Source: Plasmopara viticola
Taxonomy: Eukaryota > Oomycota > Peronosporomycetes > Peronosporales > Peronosporaceae
NCBI GenBank assembly: GCA_001695595.3
Contig: MBPM02000191.1
Span: forward strand, 1-64,000
Direction of reading: 5' to 3'
DNA: 64,000 nt
The notes beneath the pieces are model-generated. The model was not told where the DNA came from, searched no databases, and saw only the letters and a list, made by a program, of their open reading frames with translations. Positions 23,604-34,891 of the stretch are shown here, one piece after another; position 1 is the stretch's first letter; the number at the start of each line of letters is the position of its first letter. The translations under genes were made by a program, and so were the position numbers.

Positions 23604-26600
23604 TGTTGAAGATACGACGCCTCGACTAGCAGTAATGTACCGGTAAGCTACCGGTTCGATTCCGGTCAACGTTGCGACCAAGCAACAGAGGCGTCGTGTG
23701 TACAGGTGCACGCAGGATGGTTGCGCCCGGATGGGAATATGATTACGCTCGGACGGTAAGTCGTTATTAGCTCCAATTAATACGGGGTTAAGAGGTAGCA
23801 AGTAGTAGCACACTTAGAACCTTATATAAATATTCACTTGACAATCTACCATCTAGTGCTCACTTTGACCTTTAACCTAGGTGATGCGTCCAAGCCCTGC
23901 AACCTCTGCTCCCGGCTCTGCCTTCGCAATAGACATCCCTTCCTCCAGTCGAATCAACATATTCGATGGAGCCAAATTTCACACATGGAAGTTCAAGATG
24001 CGGATGGTGCTCGAGGAACGCGATCTGTGGAAGGTCGTTTCCGAGGAAGTCAAGCTTGAGCGCTGCCTCACCACGCTGGATCAAGTCGCTTTTAGGAGAA
24101 AATCGCACAAGGCCATGGCGATCATCTGTCTTGCGATGGAAGATTTGCAACTGCCATTGGTCCGGTCGGCTGATGGTGGGCATGATGCATGGTCGCGTCT
24201 GACGTTGCATTTCGAGAAGAGGATTTTGGCCGATAAGCTCTTTCTTCGTCGACGCTTCTTCATGTTAATGATGAGTGAAGGTGATGACATGTTGGGGCAA
24301 ATTAACAAGATCAAGACGCTGGCGGAACAGTTCGATGCAGGTCGAAGCTCCGGTCAGCGAAGACGACTTGATCATGACGCTTCTGGCTAGTTAAAACAAC
24401 TCGTTTGTGTCTCTGATTACGGCATTGGAGTATCGATCAGATTTGCTAACGTGGGAGCTCGTAACGTCTCGACTACCACACGAGGACATGAAGCGCAGGG
24501 AACAAGGTGGTGACGTCGATGGAGCAACGCACACGCAAGGTCAAGCGTTTATGTCAAGCGACAACGGACGGCGTAAGGGCCGTCAACCACCGATGAAGGC
24601 CAAAACGGTCTGTCATTATTGCGGTGAAAGCAGGCATTGGATCGCCAAGTGTCTTGTAAGGACTCGCGAAAAAGCGGAGCGGCAGCGACCGCAGCCTGCG
24701 AACATCACGCAGCTTGGAGAAGACATTTCCTATTTTCGGCTGTTGTCGACGCTAAGGACAGCTGCGTGTGGCTGATTGACTCGAGTGCAACGCATCACAT
24801 GACGTACTCCAAAAATAACATGCATGACTACAATTATTTTCCCAGTGGACGTGCATCTTGCTGACGACGGTGTCGTTTAAGCAGTTGGTCCGGGTGACAC
24901 TGTCATGCCTATGACAACTCCGCGTGGGATGAAGAAAGGTTTGCTTGCGAACGTGTTACATATCCTCAAGCTTTCGTGCAATTTGTTTTCCGTTGGCAGA
25001 TTTACTAAGGATGTCAGCCCGGTAACGTTTGAAGGCGAAGGGAACACGCGCAAGCAAAGAACATTCGTTGGAAAAATTGGCTCCCGAGAAGGTAAAGTTT
25101 TGTTTAAGTTGTGCATGAAGCCAACTCTAACGCACGGGGAAAATGTGGCGAGTCCGTCGGGATGCCATGGGGACACGAATTCGTACCTCTGGCACCTTCA
25201 ACTTGACCACTTTGGCCATGCTGGCCTTTTTGGTATTATCAAAATGGCTATGGCACTGGAATCGACTTGACTTCGGTGAGCCAGTGGGAGCTCTGCAACG
25301 GTTGCGCGCTCGGTAAACAGACAAGGGTGAGCTTGATGAAGTCATCCCCAAGTCGCTTCAAAGAAGTGCTGGAAGCCATACACAGTGACGTTTGTGGGCC
25401 GATGCAAACACCAACTTTCGGCGGCAAGCGCTATTTCGTCACATTTATGGACGAAAAACCGCCTTTTTGCATATTTTTTTATGCTGAAAAGAAAACTTGA
25501 GGTGGCCAACGAGTTTGTCAAATTCGTTGCATTGACCAAGACACAGACAAACAAGCGTGTCAAGACAATTCGATGTGACGATGGTGGCGAATATATTTTT
25601 GGTGCAATGACCAAGTTCTGTGCAAAACGTAGCATTATCCAAAACTTTACGCTCTCGTACACTCCTCAGCTGAATGGGATAGCCAAACGGACGAATAGTA
25701 CGCTTGTGGAATTGCCCGCTGCATGATGAAAAATGCTGGCTTACCCAAGTCATACTAGGGTGAAGCAGTGATGACAGCCACACTTTTTCGGAATCGGTGT
25801 CCAACGCGTGTTGCCAATCACGACAAGTCGCCGCACAAAGTTTAAACAGGCAAGAAATCACTGCTAGTGAATCTCAAGATATTCGGCTGCCATGCGTACG
25901 TTCAAGTTCCAAAAGAAAAGCGATCCAAGTTGGACGCTCGATCAGTACGCTGTCGGATATTCAGAGCATAGAAAGGCGTACCGTTTTCAAGAAGTGGATA
26001 GCGGTCGTTTGTTGGTTGGCCGCTATGCACAATTTATGGAGGACATTTTTGATGGCGGAAGACAGAAGGTCAAGAGTGAAGTAGTTGTTCTAGATGATAA
26101 AATAAGTGATGATTCTTCGCAGCCCGATGACACCGACTACGAAAATGAAGAGACGACTCTAGACAATGGGTTTGAGAAAGGCAGCAAGCGACATCAACAG
26201 ACTCAGTCGCTAGAGCAAGCTGCAGACATTACACGACCCAAGTGCTCCAGCCGGTATCAGTCGCTGGATGAGATGTTTGTGACGGCATAAGACTTCGGGG
26301 CTGCTTTTGTCGTTGATCCAGTGAGAGAAATGCCGACCACGTTCAAGTCGGCGATGTTTGGTGGCAAAAGGCTTTTCACAAAAGCATGACATTGGCTACG
26401 AGGAGACCTTTGTGCCCGTTGCCAAGTTTACTCTGATCAGGATGTTGCTCAATTTGGCGGCCAAGCACAGTCTTATCTTTTATCAGATGGATGTGTAAAC
26501 GGCTTTCCTCAATAGTTTGCTTGATGAGGACATCTACATGGTGCAGCCGGATGGATTCAGCAACGACATTCACCCGGACTATGTGTGCAACCTTCAGCGA

Positions 26601-28011
26601 TCATTGTATGGACATAAGCAGTCGCCCCGAATGTGGAACAAGACAATCGACGATTTCATGCTTGTACTGGACTTCAAGAAGTGCGAGTCAGACCACTGCG
26701 TCTATATAAAACGTGACGGTCAAGACATGATTTGTGTCACGCTTTACGTCGACGACTCGATTCTCGCAGGCAGCTGCGACAAGATGCTCCGAGATACCAA
26801 GCGAGTGCTCAGTAAACATTTCGAAATGGCCGACATGGGCAAGCTCAGCTATTCTTGGAATGAAGATTATGCAAGACACTGATAGAGGGACAGTCATGAT
26901 GCAACAGACCAAGTTTACGGACGACATCCATCAGAAATTCAAGATGGACAACAGCACGTCCGTACGGGCGCCACAAGATGTAGTCCTCAAGCTGACCAAG
27001 TCAATGGGTGAAGGTGGTTGCAAACACGATGTGACAATGGCGGGTGTGCCGTACCGGAACGTTGTGGGCTGCCTCATCTATCTTATGATCGGCACACGTT
27101 CGGACCTTGCAGCAGTGGGAGTGCTTAGCCAAATTGCTGCGGACCCGTGCCCGACACATTGGCAAGCTCTCAAAAGGATCTTTCGCTTCATCCGAGGCAC
27201 AAAGACGCACAGTATCGAGTTTTGAGCAAGATACGATAAAGGTTTCCAAGGATACTCGGATGCGGACTCGGCCGGGGATTCCGGATCAAGACGAAGAACA
27301 AGTGGCTATGCATGCATGATGAGCGGAGGGTGTGTCAGCTGGGAGAGCAAGAAACAGCAAACGGTGGCGCTATCGTCGACAGAGGCTGAGTACATGGCGC
27401 TTTTGAAAGCAATTTAAGAGGCAGTCAGGTGTTGCTATGCGAGCTTGGCGAGATGGTGGAAAACGAAGCGGTGAAGATCTACAAGGACAATCAAGGTTCC
27501 ATCGTGTTGGCCAAGAATCCTGAATTTCACAGGCGCACCAAGCATATCGACATCCGCTACCCCTTCGTGCGTTAGAAAGTAGAAGACGATCAAGTCATGG
27601 TGCTATATTGTCCGACGCACGACATGCTTGCTGATATCGTGATTAAGCCAAATACTGCTGTCCAGTTTCAACCCTTCGGAACAAGCTGAGCATCAAGTCT
27701 CTAAGTGCTGACGAGTCAAGTGGGAGTGTTGAAGATACGATGCCTCGACTAGCCGTAATTTACCGGTAAGCTACCCGTTCGATTCCGGTCAACGTTGCGA
27801 CCAAGCAACAGTGACGTCATGGCTAGGCGGGTGTACAGGCGTGCGCAAGATGATTGCGCTCGGATGGGAAAATGATTACGTCCGGATAGCAAGTCGTTCT
27901 GATTGGCTTATATTAATGATTGGCTTAGAGGTAGCAAGTAGTTGCGAATTAAAGACCTTTTAAATATATTCACTTTGCATTCTACCATCGAGTGCCCACT
28001 TCGACTCTACA
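23604..28011 (+). mobile_element. Copia-type LTR retrotransposon 3, decayed
   Basis: The left LTR starts with TGTTGAAG at 23604 and ends near 23876; the right LTR is 27727-28011, ends CTCTACA, and follows the polypurine tract AAGTGGGAG. The LTRs have drifted apart (many substitutions and indels), and no target-site duplication was found, so the insertion is old. It is a different Copia lineage from elements 1 and 2: gag is of the DUF4219/UBN2 type. The inverted twin is 52985-57390. Confidence 0.88.
23884..27690 (+). pseudogene. Copia 3 gag-pol remnant
   Basis: In order: gag with FDGAKFHTWKFKMRMVLEERDLW near its start, zinc knuckle CHYCGESRHWIAKC (about 24610-24650), protease WLIDSSATHHMT with Ser where Gly is usual in the active-site triad, integrase with HSDVCGPM and IRCDDGGEY, RT with LYVDDSILAGS (about 26740-26770), and RNase H with LSSTEAEYMALLKAI followed by a stop. 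At least six frame changes or stops separate these parts. The RT piece 26517-26880 is the best preserved. Confidence 0.85.
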
Positions 28012-28334
28012 TTAATGACGACGTAACTACCAGAGAGGTCAATGCAATTAATTGAGCCAGTAGCTCTTTTTTCTAGGATTGGATGACCAATTATAGCGAA
28101 GTCATCCACAAACAGTAGGACAGCACATGTTCGTCCTCGTAGACACTTGACCTTATATTCTTTCCAGTCGTTTTCTATCCCGTGTAGTGGCAGCTAATTA
28201 ATGAAAATGTCATTACATCCAGCAAAGACCAACCATCTGACTAAACACATGTTGTGTTGATTTTCTGCGTCTGTGATTATGTTGATGATTCAAATAGCTA
28301 TGGTCTTGTGCTTTAGTATTTTTTTTTGCTTGTC
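28012..28334. other. Unassigned stretch between Copia 3 and viral relic
   Basis: The minus strand reads AVLLFVDDFAIIG near 28090-28140, faintly like an RT active-site segment, but nothing else supports this. The part near 28230-28310 recurs near 40460-40560, next to the other capsid relic, so it belonged to the older duplicated unit. Mirrored at 52660-52984. Confidence 0.4.
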
Positions 28335-29118
28335 TTTGCTAACACTGACAACTGAATACGTATTAGTTGTTGAATCGAATAAAAACGAATCTGCTAATCA
28401 CCCATTATTGAAAATGAAGGTTATTGCCTGTTTTATTAGGGTTAGCTATATATAAAGATTACATTATTATAATAAATTGGGTGAATCAACCGCTAATGAA
28501 TTACAACAACCTACGAATCAGCGGAACGTCCATATCAATGGGATATTATATTCAACACCATGAGGGCAAAGCTCGGGAGCCCTAGGCTTGAGAGTTCTCT
28601 AGCTGTCAGGCTATCAAAGCTTTACTAGGAAATGGAGGCTATAATATGCTACTACAATAAGACTCAGGTGTGAGCCATTGGATACAACAATGAACGCTTT
28701 GGTTGGGGCCTCCAAGAATTTCGGGTGATACGAAATGTAATAGTTAACAGTTTCAAGGGACCTATGAAAATTATTGTGGTTTATAGCAAACAACACAATC
28801 GACCTGATTTATTGAGACATTTTGACGACTTAAACATAAGTTTCACTTCCGTTAATATAAGGTCATTATAAAAAAATCAGACGATACAGAGGACCTGAAG
28901 TGGATAGAGTTGCTCCAAAAGATGGTAGAATCGATGTGGCAAGAAAAGAATTGAAACGGGTTCGACGGTTAAAGGCCTTTCGAACTTCGATCAGATGCTT
29001 ATATTAACCACTCGTTATTTCGATATCTACCGGTTCCCTTACTTGACATCTCCGCCATAACCAGTATCATCGGTATATCGGATTGATACGTGCTTTTTGT
29101 GTCTAAGTAAATATATTT
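28335..29118. pseudogene. Relic of the virus-like block (capsid start, protease, small ORFs)
   Basis: In the same order and orientation as 785-3020: antisense start of the capsid gene (28335-28420), protease region (from about 28478, with large changes and an inserted segment near 28560-28620), start of the 129-residue ORF (about 28870-28950), an internal deletion, and the start of the 85-residue ORF (about 29020-29110, antisense). All frames are broken. Next to it, after the MULE insertion, comes the palindromic module and a CRN header, so the full unit was once here. Confidence 0.8.
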
Positions 29119-29128
29119 TTTTTTGCAT

Positions 29129-31749
29129 GGGAGCCGCTAATTTCCACCCAGTATTCTCTAACTTTCACCCAGGCTGCGATTATATAGAAACCCCCAACCC
29201 CAATACACAACGGTGATTGGCTACAGTTGCCCAAAATTGAATCTAAGGACTGTAACCTCCAACGCAAATGTAAAAGATTGCGCATCGCATCGTCATCTCT
29301 TACTCAACGCCCACCAAACCGCACATTTTTAACGTCAAGACACTTCAGCTTTTACGATTTTCACATTGAACTGCCTCCAATATATTCCAGAGCGTATCTA
29401 CGGCAGTCGAAAGAGGCACACGATACGCTTGACAACCTATTGCTCATTGAAGGATTTGTTTTGAGGGTCATAAATACCAGAAAGGTTGGTCACAGAGCCG
29501 ATGGTGAAGTGAAGGCTGTTTGCCTGGAGTGCTCCTGTTCTGGGAAAGCAGCCACACCATCACCTTTTGAGCAGCGCAAAAGAATTTGCGCAAACCAGCG
29601 TACTGACGGTCAATTTTCCTTGACTGTCCGTCGGATGAAAGCAGCAGAAGAACAGTGCAACTGGGCCGTGGAACTTGATAATGCCGAGAACAATCACGAA
29701 CCTTTCTCAGGCCCAGCCGTACATCCAAGAGGCCGCGCTTTCGAGCCTAATCACCGCGAGGAAATTCTTAGTCTCTGTCGGTCTATTCTGGCACCTACGC
29801 GTATTGTCGCCGCAATGCGCGACCAGGGAATTACCGTCACGCCTCGTGATGTGTACAACATTCGCGACCTAGAGCGCAGACGCATCCTGATTGGAAGGTC
29901 CCCAATTGCTGCGTTGCTCGATAGCCTAGAGGCCACTGCTTTTGATGCCCCTTACTACACGAAGTTTGACAACCTTCGACGCCTTACCCGCCTTTTCATT
30001 GTCTTTCCTCCGGCAAAGGAGATTTGCAACACCTTCCGGCCTGCAAGGTCTGGTTGATCGATTTAACATACAACACGAACCGTTTTGGTCTGCCTTTGAT
30101 GCACGTTGTGGGGGTGAAAGCTACGTCGCAATCTTTCACCTTCGCGTACTGCCTTATGGCATCAGAAAAAGAAGAGAACTATCTCTGGGTGGTGCTCTTG
30201 ATGGCGTGCGTCTTTGGTCAGTTTTTGGTTGTCCCGGGAACTTTTGTCACAGATCGAGAACTCGGGCTGATGAACGCCCTCGACAGCGTTTTCCTACTGC
30301 CAACCATCTACTTTGTCGCTGGCATATCTCCAATAATATCACGGCAAAGCTGCGGAGAACGTTTGAGAGTATTGATACCTATACAGACCTGGTTTGGCAA
30401 TGGAATGCTCTTGTGTTCGCGTCGACAGTCAGCTCGTTCGACCAGCAGCATGCACCCATGCGCCAAAACTTCCCTATTCATATTATGACGTACCTGGATA
30501 ACACGTGGCTCATCTACAAAGACCGATTTGTTGCTGCCTTCATGCGCAATAAATCACACTTCGGTCATACCACCACATCAAGAGTCGAGAGTGCACATTC
30601 GGCATTGAAAATGTTGATCTCTGTCTCCACTGGCGATATTTTCACGGTGGACGACGCCTGCAGACTTGCTTGCCATGGGCAACTTGCTGCAATCAAGCTC
30701 AAAAATGCGCAGGAGCGTGCGATTGCCGACTTGCAGTTTGGAGCGATGTTCTCTGCCGTCATGGGCAAGGTACCGATAGCAGGATTGCGATCAGGATTTC
30801 AGCAATACCACATGCGCATAAAGCAGGTGAAGAGTGTCTTGGTATGTTCATTTCCAGCGTTGGCCATCCTTGCAAGCACACATTTCGTGCAAGATCAGCG
30901 GCAGCGAGCACCTACAGCAGCAGGAGTGGTGCCGATATCTTTCAGCAAATTTGATAACCATTGATGGTTGGTGCAGCCATCTCGCGCAACTGTAGTCACT
31001 GGAGCTCCGACATCGATTGAGGATACTCTCAAACGACTGCGAGATGAGTTCGATGAACCGTCCATTTACCGTCGGAGAGTAATTCTCGACCATCTTGGCG
31101 AATTGCCGGCTGCTGTAGTCCAGAATCCGCCAATGATTCGGAGTCGTGGTCGTCCGGTCGGCTCCTTGGGTGCATCACAATCGACACAGCGCAATCCTTC
31201 GATGTTCGAGCTTGTTGAAGCATCTTTGAGACCGCAAAGGAAATGCCGACAATGTAAGCAACCTGGTTATGATATCAGAACATGCCGACAACCACCTCTT
31301 GATGCATCAATGCCTTCATCGATGTCTGTATCGACCCTTCTGGGGTCAATCTTGGTGCCCTGGGTTCTGGTGCTGACTGGGAGCACTTTACGTGGCCACC
31401 TGAGGTTACTGCGTAGCAGCTAGAGGAGCCGGAAGCATTGACGGAAGTGGACCACGGGTAATGTCGGTGGTGTCAAGGCACATGCTAACACTGCCTGGAG
31501 GCATTATGGCACTGACGCATGCCTGTGTTAGGTTACATGCTCTTAATAGTCCTCAAATAAACGAGTTTCTTTCTCTCAAAGTGACTACAGCAGATTGTGC
31601 ATTCAAATTGACATGGGGGAAAAGTAGATTCGAGCAAAGCTGCCTTTTGTATATTCGGTCACGATAGAGGTATTTATAGCCAATCACCATTGTATATTGG
31701 GGTTAAGGGCTCTAAATAATCGCAGACTGGGTGGAAGTTAGTGGCTCCC
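29129..31749 (+). mobile_element. Mutator-like DNA transposon (MULE) with TIRs and 9-bp TSD
   Basis: Ends share terminal inverted repeats of about 75-95 bp starting GGGAGCC(G/A)CTAA, followed by matching blocks TTCCACCCAG, TGCGATTAT and GGTGATTGGCTA. The flanks TTTTTGCAT (29120-29128) and TTTTTACAT (31750-31758) form a 9-bp target-site duplication with one change; the twin at 49247-51867 has a perfect one. It interrupts the spacer between the viral relic and the CRN header. The uninterrupted target is visible near 39560-39595. Confidence 0.93.
29227..31423 (+). pseudogene. MULE transposase, frameshifted
   Basis: Cut-and-paste transposase of the MuDR/FAR1 type. The N-terminal part (29227-30057) leads into the DDE core: first Asp in VWLIDLTYNTNRF, second in FVTDREL (about 30250), and Glu in SRVESAHSALK (about 30590). 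A SWIM-like HPCKH segment lies near 30870, and a knuckle CRQCKQPGYDIRTC near 31250 has Tyr where His is expected. The frame changes near 30040 and 30298 and again later, and no ATG opens the first segment, so this copy is inactive. The TIRs could still be mobilised in trans. Confidence 0.82.
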
Positions 31750-31769
31750 TTTTTACATTTGCAGTTACC

Positions 31770-31861
31770 CAAATAAGTAATGTCAAAAACCCAACGTTGG
31801 GTTGCACTATTTGATTGGCTAAATAAGAAGAGAGAACACTCGCAGAAAGCAAATGGAAACA
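31770..31861 (+). promoter_or_regulatory. Palindromic CRN-upstream module, copy at decayed locus
   Basis: Perfect 16-bp palindrome AACCCAACGTTGGGTT (31789-31804) and inverted CCAAT box (31815-31819), 43 bp before the former CRN start. The outer TGGGT palindrome is reduced to ACCCAAATAAGTAATG. Confidence 0.6.
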
Positions 31862-32378
31862 TTGTGAAACTTTTTTGTGCGCTCCTTGGAATGAAGAGAA
31901 ACGCGTTCCCCGTGACAACCGATGCAAGCGAGTGTATGGGAGACTTAAAGGATGCGATTAAAGAAAAGAAGCCGAACAAGATCACGTGTGATGCAGATGA
32001 ACTGCAGCTGTTCCTCGCCAGGAAGGGCAACAATACGTTGCTCGATAGAAGCGGCGCGGAGGCTTTGACGCTCGATATAATGGATATCCGGAAGGCTTTA
32101 CGCACATGGATCCGTCGTTGTGGATAAAGAAACCGACGAACTTGCTCGTGAGCGATGCAATCATTCGTCGTACATTCTGCCAAGCGTATTGTATCTGCTT
32201 TTTGCTACAAGCGCTGGTACTACTTCGAGCGCAAATTGCATCCCCCGAGAACCACTCGATGCTGCACTGGATCAACATTCTCTTTCTTGGTGCATTAAGC
32301 TGTGCGTACGGCTACTTTCTTGTCTTTAAGTCAATCAAGGCATTTGAGCTACCAGGCATGGAGAAGGGGTTGCTGTGA
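31862..32378 (+). pseudogene. CRN header fused to membrane-protein exon 2
   Basis: Codes from the former CRN start (now ATT at 31862-31864) through VKLFCALLG and LFLAR to the WIKK segment, with a one-base deletion near 32075. It then joins the membrane-protein exon 2 sequence at the shared stretch CTCGTGAGCGATGCAATC (about 32143-32160) and continues to the usual stop at 32376-32378. The normal CRN part after WIK, including HVLVxxP and the nuclease domain, is absent. The lost start and the frameshift make it a pseudogene. It is mirrored at 43742-49134, where a Copia element splits it. Confidence 0.8.
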
Positions 32379-32478
32379 TTTGAGCGCTTGCATAGCAACC
32401 GACGCAAGCAAAGTGGAGTAGGACCTTTGTGTATTGTAAACCCTCTATAGACTTTACAGTATTGACTTGCTATATTGT

Positions 32479-34510
32479 TCAAATATCAAGAGGCTCATCA
32501 AAGGTACCGGAAGGGGTCCTAGATACTTGACTCCCAGTCTGATAATCCGCAGTAGAATGACTTGTGATTGGGCCCTCTGCACTAGAAGAGCGAGGTGCTG
32601 AAGCACGAGACGCTGGTGTTGTGGATGCTAACGGACTCGTGGAAGCGCACAACCCAATAAAAGGTGACAGTGAAGTGACAGCAGGTTGGACCGATGTCGA
32701 GGAGAGCTTGCGCTTTTTTCTTACTACGAGTACATTGATAGAATTGGCTGCAGTGCTGCCTTCCGAAGCGTGACCCGTATCCTTATTAGAATCCGAAGGC
32801 TGCAAATTTTGCTTGCCGATGGCGTTCTTGGTCGGCGTTTGCTCTTTTAAAGCCACTTGAGACTGGGCTTGACTTTTCGCTTTCTTACGCGCCTTCTTGG
32901 GTGTCGTAAACATTCGACGCATCTTGGCTTCGTTCAAAGCAATTTGATCTGCGTGCAAACGACACAAACCAGGTCATTATTGCGTGCTACTAGGGCAATA
33001 ACAAATGAACTTTTGAAGCTCACCTTCGTAACGTACGCTCGTCCCAAAAAAACCCTCTTCGAAATGAATGAACGAAATGTAGCCACCCGCTGACGAAATA
33101 CTCAGTGTCTGTCCGTCTGCAGTCCATGAAGCGTCAGTCAAGTCTGCATAGTGCAGGTCCTTTATCATGCTAATTGGGTGAGCTTGCTGTTACGGCAACC
33201 GTCAACTCTGGTCAGCTAGCGCAACCAAGAAACAAATGTGAAATAGTAAAATGTACTTGAGTGTCGTAGATGTTGACAGCGTCGATTGTGATCACAGCAA
33301 AGACGAAGCGTAATTCTGTTTGGAGAAAAATAGACACTGCAGAGTCTTCACCTTGGCGACGTAATTTGTACATTTCAGGGGTACAGCGGACGGCCAGTGA
33401 AGCCTTTTCCTGTCCAGGTAAGTGGAGTGTTGGCTGGCTTAGATTTCCACGTGAGTAAGCGTACACTGTGTTTACAGGGGACGCCGACTTGTTAGCGCAA
33501 AAAGTCCCAGTTGGTGTCAGAAAGTAGTTTCCATCAGGTGTCCAAGCAGGTCGTCGTGCAAACGCTGGACACGTATCGTCTAGAAACATTCGATGTTTCG
33601 GCGGAGCTAAAGCTTTCGTGGTTGCATTCCCCAAAGTCGCTCCGACAGCTTCGTTCTGGGTGTTATCCTCGTCCACCTTGTCGTTCTCGGTTGTTATCGC
33701 TGACAAGTTTGGTTTGCTGGGCAGCAAAGGAAATTCACGAGTCTTTAGCGTCTGAATACACATAAATTTGCGTCCCTTCTTCTTCCCATTCGGCCGCGTT
33801 GCTGCTCCAAAGCCACTGAGCGCGTAAACTTTGCAGGAGCGATCATTTCCTTCGGTTAAAATAAATTCGTTAAGTGGATCCCAAGCGACGCCCTGCACGT
33901 ATTGCGTGTGGTCCTTGCGTCGCTCAGCGACGTCGCCCTTTTCGACGTCCCATATGACACAACGATTGTCGACCGACGAGGAAGCAAGGAAAGCCGAGTC
34001 AGGTGACCACGATAGGTCAGTTATGTCGCCTTTGTGACCTAAAGACAAGATGGTGCGCCCAACGTCACTGAGCGACGAAATCTGGTCCCAGCGCCAGCCA
34101 TCGCCCGCTGTCTTGGGTTTGGTCCAAAGAATGATCGACGTGTCGTCACTGGCGGACGCCAAGTACACACCATTGGGTGAAAATCGCACACAATTAACGC
34201 TACGATCGTGCCCCGAGAGACTGAAAATGAACTCAAGCGCTACGCCGCTTTTGGCCGTGATGTCCTCCATCTCACCCACGCGCCACAACTTGATCTCCTT
34301 GTCGGCACCTCCCGTGGCCAATAGTGGCTTGTCAGATGTCGTTGCGTTTTTATTGTTTGGTCGTAGAAAGTCTAATGACAAGACAGCCTCATTGAGCCCC
34401 GTGGGGCCACAGTGTAGCCTAATTTCTGGCGTCGCCACGCGCACCGGCGGGACTTTGAGCTTCGGCATGGCTAATGACGAATTAAGGGTTTTCAAACTTC
34501 TCAAAGTCAT
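32479..34510 (-). CDS. CHAF1B-like: CAF-1 p60-like WD40 histone-chaperone subunit, complete copy
   Basis: complement(join(32479..32948,33024..33186,33257..34510)) gives 628 residues with both introns in phase (70 and 74 bp). WD repeats end at LW 75-76, LW 128-129, IW 186-187 and VY 228-229, and more lie in 330-475, including the IYDTQ and SWTADG...SISSAGGYISF segments typical of the CAF-1 middle subunit. The C-terminal exon is basic (KKARKKAKSQ) and then rich in Ser, Thr and Pro. The complex places H3-H4 on new DNA at replication forks in the nucleus. Met15 could be the real start. The 5' part matches copy 1, the 3' part copy 3 (see finding), yet the frame is whole. It is convergent with the CRN/membrane-protein chimera. 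Confidence 0.85.
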
Positions 34511-34670
34511 AATCCCACGAACCTAAGTATCTAAAGCAAATTAGCCTTCAGACAGAGTACTTTAAAACTATATAGTACGCAAAACACGCAAAAAACGTTT
34601 GTTTTCTGCACATGTAGATAAGATGAAAAGGCGACGATGGAGACAATAGCGATAAAATAACACATATTAG

Positions 34671-34853
34671 TTAGATCACCAGCAATACGTGGATTATCCC
34701 TTCATTTAGTTCAAAGTTCTTCATGTTCTTAATCCACGCCAACGGATTTATGTGCAAACAGCTTCCCGGGTGTTTATGTTCATCGAGCGTCACAGCTTCA
34801 CAGCCGTTATTATCCAACCACACGTGTTCTAATGAGATCGGCCTAGCAAGCAA
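34671..34853 (-). pseudogene. CRN header relic, inverted copy
   Basis: Identical inverted copy of 4336-4518. It contains a degraded WLDNNG...HVLLVI segment and ends in a stop. Same position between CRN gene and WD40 gene. Confidence 0.65.
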
Positions 34854-34891
34854 CAGTTATATCACCGTCCACGATAATGTAATTCAATTCG

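Larger units (their letters stand above)
16971..33390. repeat. Inverted repeat B, left arm
   Basis: Reverse complement of 42735-64000 (coordinate sums 80971 to 80996 outside the Copia insertion, 76120 inside of it). It contains the Glu/Gln-repeat gene, a Mutator-like relic, a decayed Copia element, viral relics, a Mutator-like element and the 3' end of the WD40 gene. It is very similar throughout, with small indels. It lacks the Copia element found in the right arm. Confidence 0.93.

Noticed and set aside
23604..23690. Complete tRNA gene in the Copia 3 LTR
   Set aside because: Only the T-arm is convincing; no D-arm, anticodon arm or matching acceptor stem could be built.
28050..28150. Separate reverse transcriptase gene on the minus strand (FVDDFAIIG)
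   Set aside because: Only one short segment resembles the active site and no flanking RT motif is present.
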